From contig OU744450.1 of NCBI GenBank assembly GCA_916610825.1, positions 1 to 64,000 of the forward strand: a DNA stretch of 64,000 nt. Direction: 5' to 3'. The translations under genes were made by a program, and so were the position numbers. Source of the stretch: Haliclystus octoradiatus (lineage: Eukaryota > Cnidaria > Staurozoa > Stauromedusae > Haliclystidae). How positions within the stretch are numbered: the first letter of the stretch is position 1; every line of letters starts with the position of its first letter. The notes below the pieces were generated by a model. That model made no database searches. It was not told where the DNA came from and saw only the letters and a program-made list of their open reading frames with translations. Of this stretch, positions 51,576-64,000 are shown piece after piece.

Positions 51576-54500
51576 TTATAAATATAATTTGATCAGCTCA
51601 TCGCTTACAGCAGATGGAGTAAGCACACCTAGGTCAGTAAAGAGCAAGGCAATATAAGAAGGGGGAGTATAGTCAACACTTGGGTGTTCCTTTGCCAAAA
51701 CTCCGCTTGTTGAATACTGCAAGAGAGAAAATAACACATTATGGTAATAATGCACTAGTCAATCGATAGCACATTTCTCCACCCTCGCGACGAGCCGGGA
51801 TTAACAGGAATGTAATTTGATTTTTTGTTATCAGCCTTTGTTTACCCATGCCTCCTGGGGAAATCATCTTATATCCTGGCACAAAGACTTTGTGAAGTCA
51901 ATATTAAAAAGATTAAACATTGATTATTCTATAAAAAACGTATTTAGCGTTTCTGCTGTTTGTTCGAAAAGCTTCTCTTGCTAAGTTCCCCTACATGGCC
52001 ACGCCTAACATTTATGGCTATTGAGTTACATCCCAAAAACAATCCTGAGGGTGAGGGAGAGGGGCCATGTATCGATTGACTAGTGCAAAAGTCACAACAA
52101 TTTACCAGGAATATCATTGGTTGCCGATAATCTAGATTTTTCTACATACTGCTTTGAAAAGTGGATTAATCCAAAAGTTTTAAATTTCGATATATATTGA
52201 TTATCAACCTTTGTAGCGTTTGGAACGTCGCTTTGTGTGAGTGGGTAAAGACGTAAGAACTTGAAACTCTCAGCAACAGCATACACAGGTTTATTCATAG
52301 CTTTTGCCGTGACAGCCATTTGAAAAGTGCCAATCTGTAATACAAAGAACACACATATCTGTGATATTGCAAGTGAGCCTACAGCCTGATCTAGGTGTGT
52401 GTAGATTGTTGGGTCCATTATACTTGGATACTCACCTTGTTGATGATGCCTCCGCTTTCTACAATTGCCTCAGCACCAACAAGTACCATGTCAACGCGCT
52501 CCATCACATACCTATTACCAACAGAACATACAAACCATTACAGCACAACAGCAAAGAACAAGTTTTGATGACGATGTACGGACAACATTTTGGCAGTCTA
52601 ATCAAATTGGCTATACCAGATTTGATAACACATCACCTGGTTATTGAGGCCTTACCCAACAGCGGAGTCCAGGATGACAGTTGATGGAATACCAAGAAGC
52701 TGAAGCTCTTTCTGCATTTGACATCTCACAAAAGACAAGTAAACAAAAGAAATATCACAAATATGCAAGAGTATCAAAGACCAACCAAATAACGAGGTGT
52801 TACATACCCAGATTGATCAGGCAACGATTCTGTGATAAACATTGTAAAACGTTTCTTTTTCTCCATTGCAACTTTCAGAAGTTCTAGAACGACTCTCGAT
52901 CGTGAATGTGTCAATATTGTCTGCATAGTAACACATAAATATATTCAAATATATTAAGTATTTCGTTATGTTTAGTTACAATGTTCCATGATTTCCAAGA
53001 GGATTGACGTTAAGATTTAAACAAAGTATGCATGCGTGTTGTACGCCCTAAAGTAAAGAACATGAACTAAAGTTTTATATTAATTATTGGATCATTAGTT
53101 AATCACAAAAGCCTAACCTACATATGAATATTTAAATCTACATATAAGTCATTCTGCCCCAATAATAATAATTCCTTCGGCTACTTACTGCACCATCCCT
53201 GATGAACTGTTCACTCATGGAAGCAATGCGAGATCTTGACTTCGAACATTTATCAAGAAATGCATGTCCTAGAGCGATGAAAGGAAAATAAAGATCTTCT
53301 TCATACTAATTATCATGATCATTATGTACGGCTAGCAAAGATGTTATTTGTAATTACCCCTCCTGATGAGCACTTGTTTGCAATCGCTGAAGTCCTAAAA
53401 TTGAAAACATGAAAAACTACTACAGTATATACCATTAACTACTTTTGATTTGTTTACATTCTCATTCTCAGGGGTGATTAGCTCAGTTGGCAGAGCAACA
53501 GAACTTCACATCGTATCATATCTCATCGACTGTGGTTCAAATCCCCCTCAGGTCAACTCAGCCTTGACTTTATCTGAAACATCAAATGAGTACCATCTAA
53601 GGATGGCGGACGGAATGGTTCAGAAGGAATTGCATTGTGAGTAGCTGCGGCGCATCGTTGCGCATTGACAATCAAGGCCTATCTGCCATGAAATCTGTTG
53701 AAATTGATCTGCAGTGTCGCGGCTGAGATCTAAGGAGCGTTTAACATCATTTGCTCTTAGCGAAAAGAGCCACTCTTCTAGAAATAGATGAGTGGTACGG
53801 GTGCCTTCGGTAGGGCGACACCGTCCACATTACTTTTTTTTACATTCTCTGGGTACTTGAACAGTAGCAAGCCTTACATTTTATTCTAAATCTTGATATA
53901 TCCCTGATGAAGGACATGTGCTGGATTGGGTTATGTGCCTGCTGTGTCTCTGCCTTGAATCGTCCCAGAAAGGACATAGCATTAATGGCCTTGTTGCTTT
54001 GCCTCTGTTAAACTGGGCAACATCATATTGTTTTACTGTGCATAGATAGATCTTCTAATTTGTGATTTTGAAATCGTCCAACCTCAATCAACTTACAATT
54101 ATTGAAAAGCCGCAAATTAAATTTGAAACAGGAATTATGTGTTGTTGAATGGCCGACCTGTCATAAATTTATTAATTCCTCTGATGAAGTGAGTTCAACA
54201 TTTGTCAGTTTACTTCATTTATTTTATTTTATTGAAGAGGAATTGAAAGGGATTAAGGGGCGGATCTAGGAAAAAAGCTGACAGTCGTTTTAGGGTTGGA
54301 GCCCCTCCCCATTTAGACAGTCCAGAGACATACCCCTGAAAAATGTTTTCAAAATAACAGTGCTTTTTTAATTCAACCTCCCTAGCTGTTATTATTGGCT
54401 TAAAGCTGTTCCGCTTGAATTCTGCTGCATGAAAAATGACGTAGGCGGTGTCGCTAAAAAAATATGAAGATAACTGGTCTGGTTGCCCTGTGGACAATAG

Positions 54501-57500
54501 CAACACATTTCCACAGGGGACACGCGTGGAGTAGCGTTAAACGTCAAAAGAAAATCGTCGGACTCTTCACATTTTTCATTGCGTCGAATGGCGTTAAAGA
54601 ACAGAGAGAATAGACCAGGAACCCATTGATAAGGGGTCAGGGTAAGGGAATATTGAAAATGAATGACTGAAAGACAATGGGACAAACGAGAGAATAATTA
54701 ATATGATGTTTACCAATGATAATACATTACAATATAATAACAATAAAATCCCAACAAGCGCTGAATCTCAATAATATGAAAACAAAACAATTTTTATATT
54801 TTTTTAAATGCTGACTGTCGCTTGCGCGCAAAGTTGCGACAGTCTGGATCTGCCCCTGTGATTGAACATTGAGAAAACCTTGAGATTCTTCCAAAAGTTC
54901 AAGATGAAACTATGAAATTTAGCCACCATTCTCTGCCATTCTTCCCATTGATGTCGCAAGTTTTAAAAACCAAAATTTTTTTAGAGCTTTTGGACATTTC
55001 TCATATTTCCTTGAACACAATTCCAGGGTTTACTGATGGAGGGCTTCTGCTAAATCATAGATAGTTATAGAAATAACAAGTGACATTGTCATTGATGTTG
55101 GCAGGTGATTTTATATTTTGAAAATACTGTACTATAATTGGTTGAAAAATGTGCAACTGCATGATGCAATATGATGTTTGTGGATAGTAGGATGCGATAC
55201 CTTTAGCCTGCTTTAAACAAAGTGATCTTTGTACACATTCATGAACCAGAAACATTTATGACCCCCTCCCGCCCCCCCAGTTTGAAGTAGGTGCAAGACC
55301 AAAAATAGTGGGGGGTGACCAGAGCCTATATTACCGATAGAAGGCTCTGGGTGTGACACCCTCCCAACTTTCGATTTGGAAATTTCACCATGCAAAACAG
55401 TTTTGAGCCTTAATTTTGCGTATTTTGTTGGGAATGAAATCTTCTTAATCTAATAATCTAATATATTAATCGAATCTAAATCTTCTTCTATGAAAGCACG
55501 TTACACAAGAATTGTTGTCTAAATCTCTACTACAAAAATAAAAATAACCTTCAAAAATTTGTACGCGCTAATGTCAAAAACAATGCGAAGAAATCCTGAA
55601 CATCATACATCATTCAAAAGATCTCTTTCGTGGTCTGAACACGAGCTATATTAATTTTGAAAAATGAACTGAATTCGGCGGAAAATTGAAAAATCAAGTT
55701 TTCCGTAAAAGATCAGAGCCGCCACCATCAAGAGCAAAGCCGTACAGGCAATGAACCGTGAATATGATCAAGTGTTTTGAAATCTCGAACAAAAGCAAAA
55801 AAATAAATTGGGATTATGACGAAAACTACTTTCTACTTTTGCGATTAATGATTATTTATGTTTAATATATTTATCTGTCAATTCTACTTTTCCAGACGTA
55901 GCTCTTAAAATCATTCATAAAATTTATTACAGCGAGTACTGAGTTTAAGAAATTCAGAAAAAATTTTTTAAACAATATTTGGATTCAACCGTTTGAATTG
56001 TAAAAACATCCCTAAACATCCATCGTATCAAATTATAATAATTAAATGTAAACATAAGTAGATCTCAAATTTCTAAATGCTCCTGGTCCCAAGTATAATT
56101 TCAACATGTATTATCGGACAAATTCAACGAAGGCGTGGCGTGGACCACCGTGGTAGGATTTTAGTAAACCACGGACCATGCAATACTATCAGGTTAGGGT
56201 TAGGGTTAGTCCGACAAATTCAACGACATAGTGGTTAGGATCTGGTTAGATTAGTGAACCGCGATATGACGTCAGACAATCATAGACATGTTGATGTTTT
56301 CGATATAAATTGTCTTCTAATCTGATTTCAAAGTCACGTTTGTCCTCATTCACATTAACAGATCCATTAAAAAGTATGCTCGCAGCTCACAGTTCACATA
56401 AGTATAAATGTTTCTTAAAATCAACAAAATGAGGAGATACCACGGCCAAACCTGCCTATTTCTAAAAAATATATCGAAATGAAAACAAATGAACAGACAG
56501 ATGCTGATCACCAATACAGTATTTAACTACAACATCCTGTTTTAAAAATTATTTCATCCTGTGATGTAAATACTGTATTAATAGTTGTGTTTCGACATTC
56601 ATTCTTTAGTCACATATTTGAAGATCTTATACGATCATATATGTATCGACTATATTACGAATAGTTAATTTCAGTGGAAAAACAATGTTGCAGGTTCAAA
56701 AGATAATAAAATGCTTAATCTAAAGTTGATTACAAAATCGTAAATGTCTCGGTATAATTGTGCTTTGACATTCATCAGCCAGCTTTTAAATTAAAAGCCT
56801 ATTCAAAAAGTCATAACCGAAATGAAACCAGACAAACACAATTTTTTCCTTTCCACTGCTATCACGTGGGGATATAATTTTGCAGATTAATGTAATATGT
56901 GTATTATTGCTTAATCTAGCTATTCGATGAAGAAATTTATTTTGATAAAACGGTATTAACGTATTTTTTTGATAAAACGGTATTGACATATTTTTTTATA
57001 TCATTCATCTGCAGTAAAGATTATTAATATCAAACTGCAGTTGGAACATTAAAAAATCGTTTGGCAAAATCTTACTTTAAATTAATACTGTACTTTTAAA
57101 TCATGAAATATTATTAGTATATACAGTACTGGTATGGAAGGAATATGACATTTTAATTAACACACTTTCATTAGCTTTTAATAATTACGTTTCAACTTTT
57201 TACTTTACGACATTTATGGATTTTATGGCGATAAATAAATCTTTTTGAATAAGACGGTATCGAAATATTTTTTATATCTTTCACATTGTTAGAAATATCT
57301 GCAGTATAGATTATTAATGATTATTAATATCAAACTGCAACTGGAAGTCTTGAGATTACTTGGCAAAATCTTACTTTAAATCATACTTCCATTTTCAAAT
57401 CATGAAGTAGTATACTATACAGGTATGAGCGCATTTATTTAAGTATACAGTACTGGAATACAGGGGAATTATGACATTTTAGTTTCAAGTGTAGGCTATC

Positions 57501-60174
57501 TTCAATTATGCTACAAACATTTATGTCTTCAATGCTTCTTTGACTTTAATAAACATTACTCATTTTGGTAACTGCATGGATTTCAGTCATGATAGCTCAA
57601 TTTTAAAAGTTATGTTCAATGTTGTTACTACTTATAGATATTGAAATGGTCAAATAGTTGAACTGAAATCCGTACCATGTTTAGTTTAATATTTTCTTGT
57701 AGTCATTTCATTATAATCAATCTTTACTTTATACCGTTCATGTTACCAATAGATTTTTGATTCTTAAATCCATACTATATATAGAGCTAAGCTACCTCCT
57801 TAGTGAAGAAAAGTAAATACAGCTTCTCAACAGTAACAACATTGGGCAGAGGGCCCACAAGGCCTTCCGCAGGAGCTAGAAAAAGAAGCCAGAGACAGCC
57901 TTTTTTTCTAGTGATAATATATAAATCAATATCAAATTAATTCACTGTAATGCCAGTTAATTTTTAGTTTCTTTTCAGTTCAAAAAATTGAAATAATGTT
58001 GTCAAAGTGTCTGCTAGAAGGCACCTGCAGGAAGCTTTACTCCAAAACTTTTACCCAAGAGTCTCTCAAGAAGACTAGGTACCGCTCTCCATGGTCGTCG
58101 CCTCTGACCAAGGTTTTGATTGATATAAGCTCCCGACAAAGGACTTTTTTAACGTAGCCCAACATACGCCAAACTCAGATTTTTTTAAATTTCAACCAAA
58201 ATAAAAAGTCATTTGGCCACCCCAAAATTGAGTTGGGCTGAATCGGCATGAGTTGGCGTGTGTTGGGCTACGAAAAGAAGCAGTTTGAAGATGATCAAAA
58301 ATTTGGCCAACAGAGTCTAACAATCTATTGTTCTCGACCACTTTTTTTTAAGTTGTTGGTGAAATCAAAGAAGTCATTTGGCCGCTTCGGCAAACTCAGT
58401 CCAACACAGCTTTGATCAGCAAAATAAAAGGCTACAACGATTGGTTGAAAATGACGTAATTCGACTCATGCCATTAGAAATTTGACTTTGACGCGGATAG
58501 TTATTTATGTCTAGACTTTGCTTTGATTTATTTCAAGTGTGAAATTCTGTTATTTTGGAGTTATTTATTAATAGTTGTTTAGTTATTTTTTTGCTGTTGT
58601 TGGGCAAAATGCTGTAAGCACCACGCATCCCAAATTGGATAGCTAGTTTCTAACTAACCTTTTGCTCAAGAGAGGCCAACGTAATAAACCTTATGAACAG
58701 CTCACAGCCAGATGTCACTGAAGTAGAAATATTTGTATCCAACACCTTCATTTCATTGACAATCTCTTTAAGGCTGTTCAGAAGACCAGACAAAGTGCCG
58801 TCTGAGGTAAAATGTAAATTACAATATAAAAGTACTTATTTGCCAGTCAACAGATAGAAACTCCTTTTATTGAAACAATAGCTACATAGAATGTTTTCTC
58901 TGATTTGGAGCTGATAGAAAAGAAAGAACTCCTCATACCTGATATTTACAATCACGAAAATATAAACACTACGTTATCAAACCAGCATTAAAACAAAATT
59001 AAAACATTATTAAAACGACATTAATGAAACATTGAAACAACATTAAAACAACATTAAAACAACATTAAAACAACATTAAACAAAATTAAAACACTATTAA
59101 AACAACATTAAAGGGCCATTTACACTGCAGCAAAACAGGCACAGTACTCATCAATTAACACCAGCGGTGTTAATAAGAATGCGGCCCGTGCTGGTTTTTT
59201 TCAGGGTTTACATAGCTTATTAAAAACTGTTTTCTATGTCGCCCGTGCCTATTTTTACGCGGGCCGAGATTGAAAACTTACAAACTGAATCATAGGTTTC
59301 TTATTAGGCCCTATTTACTGGTTTTATCGGCGAAATTCAATAAATTGAAATTCAACTAAGTTATCAACTATAATATTTATATTTTTGTAACATTCTCCTC
59401 TCAATTAAGTAAAATTCAAATAGGTACAGTTGGGTTAGTCTTTCACCTCCTGGACATGCTACCGCGCTGGAGTAGTATTTCTGTAACAAAATACACATCT
59501 AAATTTACGCTCTGCACTCGTAGTTACAATTTGCATATTTAAACCTTACACCACAGAAACTTCATTTACTTTCTACATAAATACGAAACAAAACATACTT
59601 ATTATGCTAAGCTTTAACCTGTTATTGATTTTATCAGAAAACCCCAGAATTCCACTGTAAAGAGACGCAACTTCTAAGATGACGTCATAATTACTGTAAA
59701 AGGGCACGGTGCCCACTTTTTGGGCGGGCCGAGACTACCTTGAGAAATGATCTCGGCCTGATAAAAATAGTAGACATGTGCGACTTTCCAATGTCTGAAA
59801 AAGCCATTTAGACAGTGTTTTTGCTTGGCCCTTGCTCAAAACCAAGTCTTGACACCTTCACACCTTTGATGCGTTAATTGACGAGTACCGTGCCTGTTTT
59901 GCTGCAGTGTAAATGGCGCTTAAAACACCATTAAAACAACATTAAAACAACATTAAAACACCATTAAAACAATATTCATATTTGCTATTCTTATAGCTTG
60001 CAAACAACATAATTGAAAAATTACATAGAAGTTTAGCGTTTGACGAAAACAATTTATTCAACATCAATTTACCTTCTGACTCTTTCACATACATATGCAA
60101 TGTTGTCATGGCAGCCACTGCAGCAGACATTTTTGTTTCTTCCTTAAGTGAAGTTGCAAAACGCTGAACAAAGT
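51576..60174 (-). CDS. EIF2B1: eIF2B alpha subunit, 9 coding exons (first missing)
   Basis: Exons 60174-60073, 58801-58659, 53394-53358, 53268-53189, 52920-52808, 52724-52656, 52511-52436, 52334-52209 and 51716-51576 (stop TAA) join in frame to about 295 codons, against about 305 in human. Landmarks: [131 protein letters not shown]. eIF2B is the nucleotide exchange factor for eIF2 in translation initiation, and the alpha dimer senses stress phosphorylation. The start exon was not found. The donor after exon 52334-52209 (AAG/GTTGAT) is weak, and the protein looks about ten residues short there. Confidence 0.92.
53471..53845 (+). mobile_element. tRNA-derived SINE, family 1, copy c
   Basis: Head GTGATTAGCTCAGTTGG with B box GGTTCAAATCC, the same body as 9107-9481, terminal hairpin near 53775-53795 and CCGTCC end. 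It lies in the EIF2B1 intron, antisense to the gene. Confidence 0.85.
56191..56209 (+). repeat. Interstitial (TTAGGG)n, under three copies
   Basis: GGTTAGGGTTAGGGTTAG lies between two diverged direct repeats that begin CGGACAAATTCAACGA (about 56115) and CCGACAAATTCAACGA (about 56210). Confidence 0.8.
56943..57430. repeat. Diverged tandem duplication, offset about 300 bp
   Basis: Segments near 56943-57135 and 57248-57430 share ordered blocks: ACGGTAT, ATCTGCAGTA, TTATTAATATCAAACTGCA, GGCAAAATCTTACTTTAAAT, AATCATGAA, TACAG..CTGGTATG. An old duplication in the EIF2B1 intron. Confidence 0.6.
58153..58272. repeat. Foldback element, 120 bp
   Basis: Ends CGTAGCCCAACATACGCC and GGCGTGTGTTGGGCTACG are inverted repeats. 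Part of the motif (GTCATTTGGCC, AAACTCAGTCCAACAC) recurs near 58370-58405. Small non-autonomous element of unknown class in the EIF2B1 intron. Confidence 0.65.
58984..59111. repeat. AACATTAAAAC minisatellite, split by a transposon
   Basis: Copies of an 11-12 bp unit AACATTAAAAC run from about 58984 to 59111 and resume at 59920-59972. The interruption is the TTAA-flanked element. Confidence 0.85.
59112..59919. mobile_element. TTAA-flanked TIR transposon inside a minisatellite
   Basis: Terminal inverted repeats of about 45 bp with few mismatches: left AGGGCCATTTACACTGCAGC, right GCTGCAGTGTAAATGGCGCT. Flanked by TTAA (59108-59111 and 59920-59923). TTAA duplication points to piggyBac or Kolobok-type elements; the ends do not look like classical piggyBac. 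No transposase. Confidence 0.75.
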
Positions 60175-63086
60175 CTGAAATAAATAATGAGAAGAGGTTA
60201 CTTACATTATTGGAATTAGGTTTGATCTCTTAAAACAACAATGCAGATCAAGAGGGGCAACCAAATCAATTAAACTCAGACAGAAAAAGCAGCAGTGAAC
60301 ATGAGATATTTAATGTAAATAGGCCTACTGGTACTAAACGCATCGGGCAATTGACTTGACAACCACACAACCACAGCTTAATAGTCTGACATAACAAGGC
60401 ATACCAGTCATACCAGTCAGTCATTACAAGATATCAGCAGCTTCATTATGAAAGTAATGTTAACATAGATAGGAAAGCAGGTAATTGACAGTTCTTAAAC
60501 ATCTATGTGGCAATTGCATCAAACAGCAAGTAAATCACTCTACAAAGCTGATATTCAATTCGTTAAATCGTCTTTACATAGCTATGGCAAACGATAGAAC
60601 ATTTCTAACCGAACATTTCAGCATATGTTCTGTGTTTATTTCCAATGTTCTGTGCTTTATTGACAGGGTGCCAACAGTAATCGAACCTTGAGGGTAATTT
60701 CCGCGCAATGCTCCAGTTAGGGCCTAATGTTTATAACGGGGGGGACTACGGTCAGAGCGACAAAGCATAGCCAAGCGATGAGGAAGTAAAATATCAAGCT
60801 GTGTGGAAATAATATAGTCTAGTTTAACTAGAATATAAATTTGTGGATGAAAAATCAAATATGAAGTGCATTTAATTACAGCTTTGTCTGATTTATATAT
60901 GTAGAATAGTTTGGTTTACCCTTGTTGATTTATGAGCATGTTTTGTTTGCGTCTGGGACCGCTGAGTTATCACTTAAATCTACAGCTTTCAATGACTATT
61001 TAGACACTCTAAAGAAATTATGAATGTTAGCATGGTTTGTAATTTATGAATAATTTCATTGATTTCTGTGAGTAGATAAATGATTAAGCTTTTGATTGAT
61101 GTCAATAAACCTTTGTATCGTGAATTGTTGAGAATTCATTGTCCATAGTCACCCCGGTGAGGCCGAAATCACCCCGCTCGACTAGGGGTTAAAGAATAAG
61201 TAAATACTCTGCACTCGAATGTATTTCATTTCCAACAATCTACCCTTTTAAATATGGCACATTAACTATTAAATGATATACGATTTATTTGTTTCAAGCG
61301 AAAAATGAAACAATTACAAGTAAAAAACCAAAAAAGGTCAGATGTGTCTATTTCTCCTATGGATAGAGAAAGAATTCCATCAAAATCCGTTGTGTTCCGA
61401 AAGGAGATATAAACACTTTACGGTAATCAATCAAGGTCAGACCTTCAACTTGAGATTTGAAAAAATAGTGACATTTGTGAAATTCCATATTCTGGGGAAA
61501 ATTCTAGAAGCCTCCTGATGAGGTGGCCCAATTCATGTGTTCAAAATGGTTGGAAACCAATATATACAACAACACACTAAACACGACTTGCAGCAAGCCG
61601 TGAGATTTATTGGAAGGTCTGGTAAGGTAAGGGTGTGGATTTCTTTGATTTTCTTTTGTACAGGATTTGTGCTCTCGCCAATTTTAAAGTGCACACGACA
61701 TGATGAAGAATGGTGAAAAGGATTTTTAATTTGGACGCGTATAAGCGGAGATATTTGATGTTGAATGCTCCATGCAATATCACAGACGATCGTTACTTTT
61801 CTTGTTTTATTCATTTTGATCCTGAAGTTATATTGTACTGTATATCAGCAACTAGGGTGGGTGTGGGAAACCAACTAGCAACTAACACGATTTGTTCGTA
61901 AAAACCAAGATTTTGTATAGTACAAATTCTGTTGAAACACTCAAGATTCATAAATACTAGTTGCTTATATACCTTCGGGATCTTTGCAATTTCGAGCCGA
62001 GCTGACAAAAACATTGTAATTTGTAATAATATCTATTTCAAAGCTATGTCACTTTGATTCTCATTGATATTATATCATATTGTTACAGTATCTTAATTGT
62101 ACCAAATTGAAAGGTAATTTATGCCATCAAATGCAGTTCTCTCGATTCAACAGTGGTGCGACAAAAACTTCGTTATTTCAATATTTAATAGCACTTGCCA
62201 AAATGCCAGACCTAGCCTCATATTTTTGGTTTATGGCACAATTTAACCTTCAGTTTTATTAAGCCCTCACTGGACGGTTGTTTGAAATCAGGTGGTGGCC
62301 TCTTCGTGATGGAAAATAACATGGAGGCAGCCGTAACATTCAAAGAACGTATCACGGTCCATCGTGGAGAAATATTTAGTTGCTAGTTGCTAGTTGGTTG
62401 GCCCAGACATCAGAGTTTGCTGTTTGCGGCCAAGGTCTTAGCCACAGAACAAGAATCTCAATATTAATATGGATAATACTAATTTTTTATTGTTTGCACA
62501 ATTTCTATACATTTTCAGATAAATCCTGCCGCAGATCAAAACCCAACAGGAGAAAAATATAAAAAAATGTGTGTCCAGTGTCCAGTTGCAATAAAATATG
62601 ATTTCAAATATAACCTAGTCACACAAATTACAAACCCTGCAGTCTGGCACGCGGCCACATCAACCCGGTTTTCAATGTAATGTATATTATGTCTTATGAC
62701 CATGTGTTGCTGTGTGTGCTGTGTTGTGCTTGTGAGCCGTGACTGTTGTCCGTTAGGGCCTCTTGGCTATCGTACTTCATTAAAACCTCGTCTAAATAAT
62801 AGATCTACATGATGATTTGGGTTTTACCATTTATTCCCTTTGTCATCTTTTTTTCTTCAGTAAACCTCTTTTAAAACAGTCAACACATTACTCTGAACTA
62901 CTAAACTAGTAGCCTACTTTCTTTTCTTCCTAATTTATCCGTCATTTTTAATCACCCAATCGAGACTCCGTGAACAAGACAAGAACGAGTGAATAGCCTG
63001 CGTGCAGACGAGGCTACATGCAGACTGGAGCATTAAAGCTTCCACTAGCCTGGTGCAGACCAAAATCTTTTTTGATGATTGGTAGA
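60175..63086. other. Upstream of the known EIF2B1 exons, mostly featureless
   Basis: The missing EIF2B1 start exon and promoter may lie here but were not identified. A decayed relative of the 8761-8863 palindrome (AGCCTGCGTGCAGACG, then CTAGCCTGGTGCAGACC) is at about 62996-63085. No other gene recognised. Confidence 0.5.
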
Positions 63087-63480
63087 AATCTAGAATTAAA
63101 GAAATAGTTTGAATGTTTTTAAAGAACTAGACGATACAACTTCTTCATGAAGAGAGTTCCATGGCTTGATTATTCTATTTGCAAAGTAATGTTTGCAACA
63201 GTCATAGTTAAGTGATTTCGTTGGGTAAAGCGTCAATGAATGTCCACGCAAGGAATATTTAGAATGTTTAATACAGTAGTGAAAAATTCATCCGGAGCCA
63301 AGTCAATCAAGTTTTTCAAAATTCTGAAGACCATGTAAAGATCAAACTTAAGGCGGCGTAATTCTAGAGACTCAAGGTTGAGGTAGGCAAGACGATCTAC
63401 ATTGGGCTAATTGTCAGCATTATTTTTCAAACAAACATATCTTGTGAAAGAGCGCTGAACGTTATCTAAAATATTTATGT
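63087..63480 (-). pseudogene. LINE remnant, RT C-terminus
   Basis: The minus strand reads LAYLNLESLELRRLKFDLYMVFRIL, DLAPDEFF, then after a shift SLRGHSLTLYP and ANRIIKPWNSLHEEVVSSSSLKTFK. This is the familiar end of CR1/Jockey-like polymerases (RGHS ... WNSLP). Frameshifts are present; nothing upstream remains. Confidence 0.7.
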
Positions 63481-64000
63481 TGTTGATGAGATAGGGATAA
63501 TATAAAAGTATTTAAGTAGTGTTTGTTGTTTCAATAATGCCCGATGCCATAAATGCAGAGCTGTTTAATATATTCATTTTTTAAGACATTCATATTTGCT
63601 ACTATTAGCTTAATTATTTATTACATATACTAGATATAAACTACTTGCGTTCCCATGGTGCATAGCATGGTGTTACCAGTAGAATCCAGTCTCATATGTA
63701 ATAACAAATTACACACTTACTTACCCAAAACGAGGCCAAGGAAAACGACAATTACTGTACTATCAGAATAAAACTTTCCGTTTGATTTTCGGCTTTTTTG
63801 AAATCCCCGTATAATCGCATAAGACCACACATCGTAGTCCCATATGTGAATTGTGAACGATAACGCGTGTTTGAACTGATTCATTAATAATTGATATAGA
63901 ACGTAACTATGGTGATTGACACAACATCATAAATTATTAATATTAACTTATTTATTCCTTCTATTTGAAATTAAAAGTCGCTTTCCTTCACCGGAGATCA
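63481..64000. other. Right edge, nothing recognised
   Basis: AT-rich sequence. A strong consensus donor (GTAAGTAAG, minus strand, near 63725) exists, but no associated coding text was found. Confidence 0.4.

Larger units (their letters stand above)
53846..58152. other. Long EIF2B1 intron, mostly featureless
   Basis: No exon with conserved coding text was found. It contains the TTAGGG tract at 56191 and the diverged duplication at 56943-57430. Confidence 0.5.

Noticed and set aside
52092-52418. Single-exon EIF2B1 fragment as annotated by the open frame
   Set aside because: The frame runs through a likely acceptor at 52335 and past a likely donor at 52208; only 52334-52209 matches the family.

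Overview
This window is intron-rich, AT-rich animal nuclear DNA. The evidence is four spliced housekeeping-type genes with GT-AG introns, Penelope-like, CR1/Jockey-like and Ty3/Gypsy-like retroelements, tRNA-derived SINEs, several classes of cut-and-paste element, and a short TTAGGG tract. The mix suggests an aquatic invertebrate metazoan, but the phylum cannot be fixed from the sequence alone. No bacterial, viral or CRISPR features were seen.

Layout. (1) 0.26-4.69 kb: an apparently young, complete Ty3/Gypsy-type retrotransposon with matching LTRs, a 5-bp target duplication, intact gag and pol, and a clear candidate -1 frameshift signal between them. (2) 4.9-5.75 kb: two long (AAT)n tracts either side of a near-perfect palindrome made of two Penelope-like element (PLE) 3' ends. 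(3) 7.3-22.3 kb, minus strand: eleven exons of an FKBP6 orthologue (FKBP domain plus TPR co-chaperone, known in the germline piRNA pathway). Its introns are packed with elements and hold a ~745-bp (AAT)n tract that starts 24 bp from an exon. (4) 23.6-31.5 kb: gene-free, built of PLE copies and CR1-like LINEs. (5) 32.55-36.06 kb, plus strand: a four-exon PGAM5 gene. (6) 36.18-38.01 kb and 39.56-51.05 kb, minus strand: two tandem UNC93-like membrane protein genes with the same five-exon plan. Intron 1 of the second holds a damaged Gypsy element, itself invaded by a CACTA transposon and a PLE remnant. (7) 51.58-60.17 kb, minus strand: nine coding exons of EIF2B1 (eIF2B alpha); the first coding exon was not found. 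(8) 60.2-64 kb: mostly featureless, with one LINE remnant.

The host genes belong to unrelated processes (piRNA co-chaperone, mitochondrial phosphatase, membrane transport or trafficking, translation initiation) and show no functional cluster. Exons were assembled by eye from splice signals, codon phase and remembered family resemblance; every internal junction given keeps the reading frame.

The most interesting signal is in the PLEs. Five copies of one family end in a 43-44 nt segment that folds as a minimal type I hammerhead ribozyme, with one covarying stem pair between copies. The same ends repeatedly lie against (AAT)n microsatellites, and nearly every PLE copy is joined head-to-head to an inverted piece of itself.
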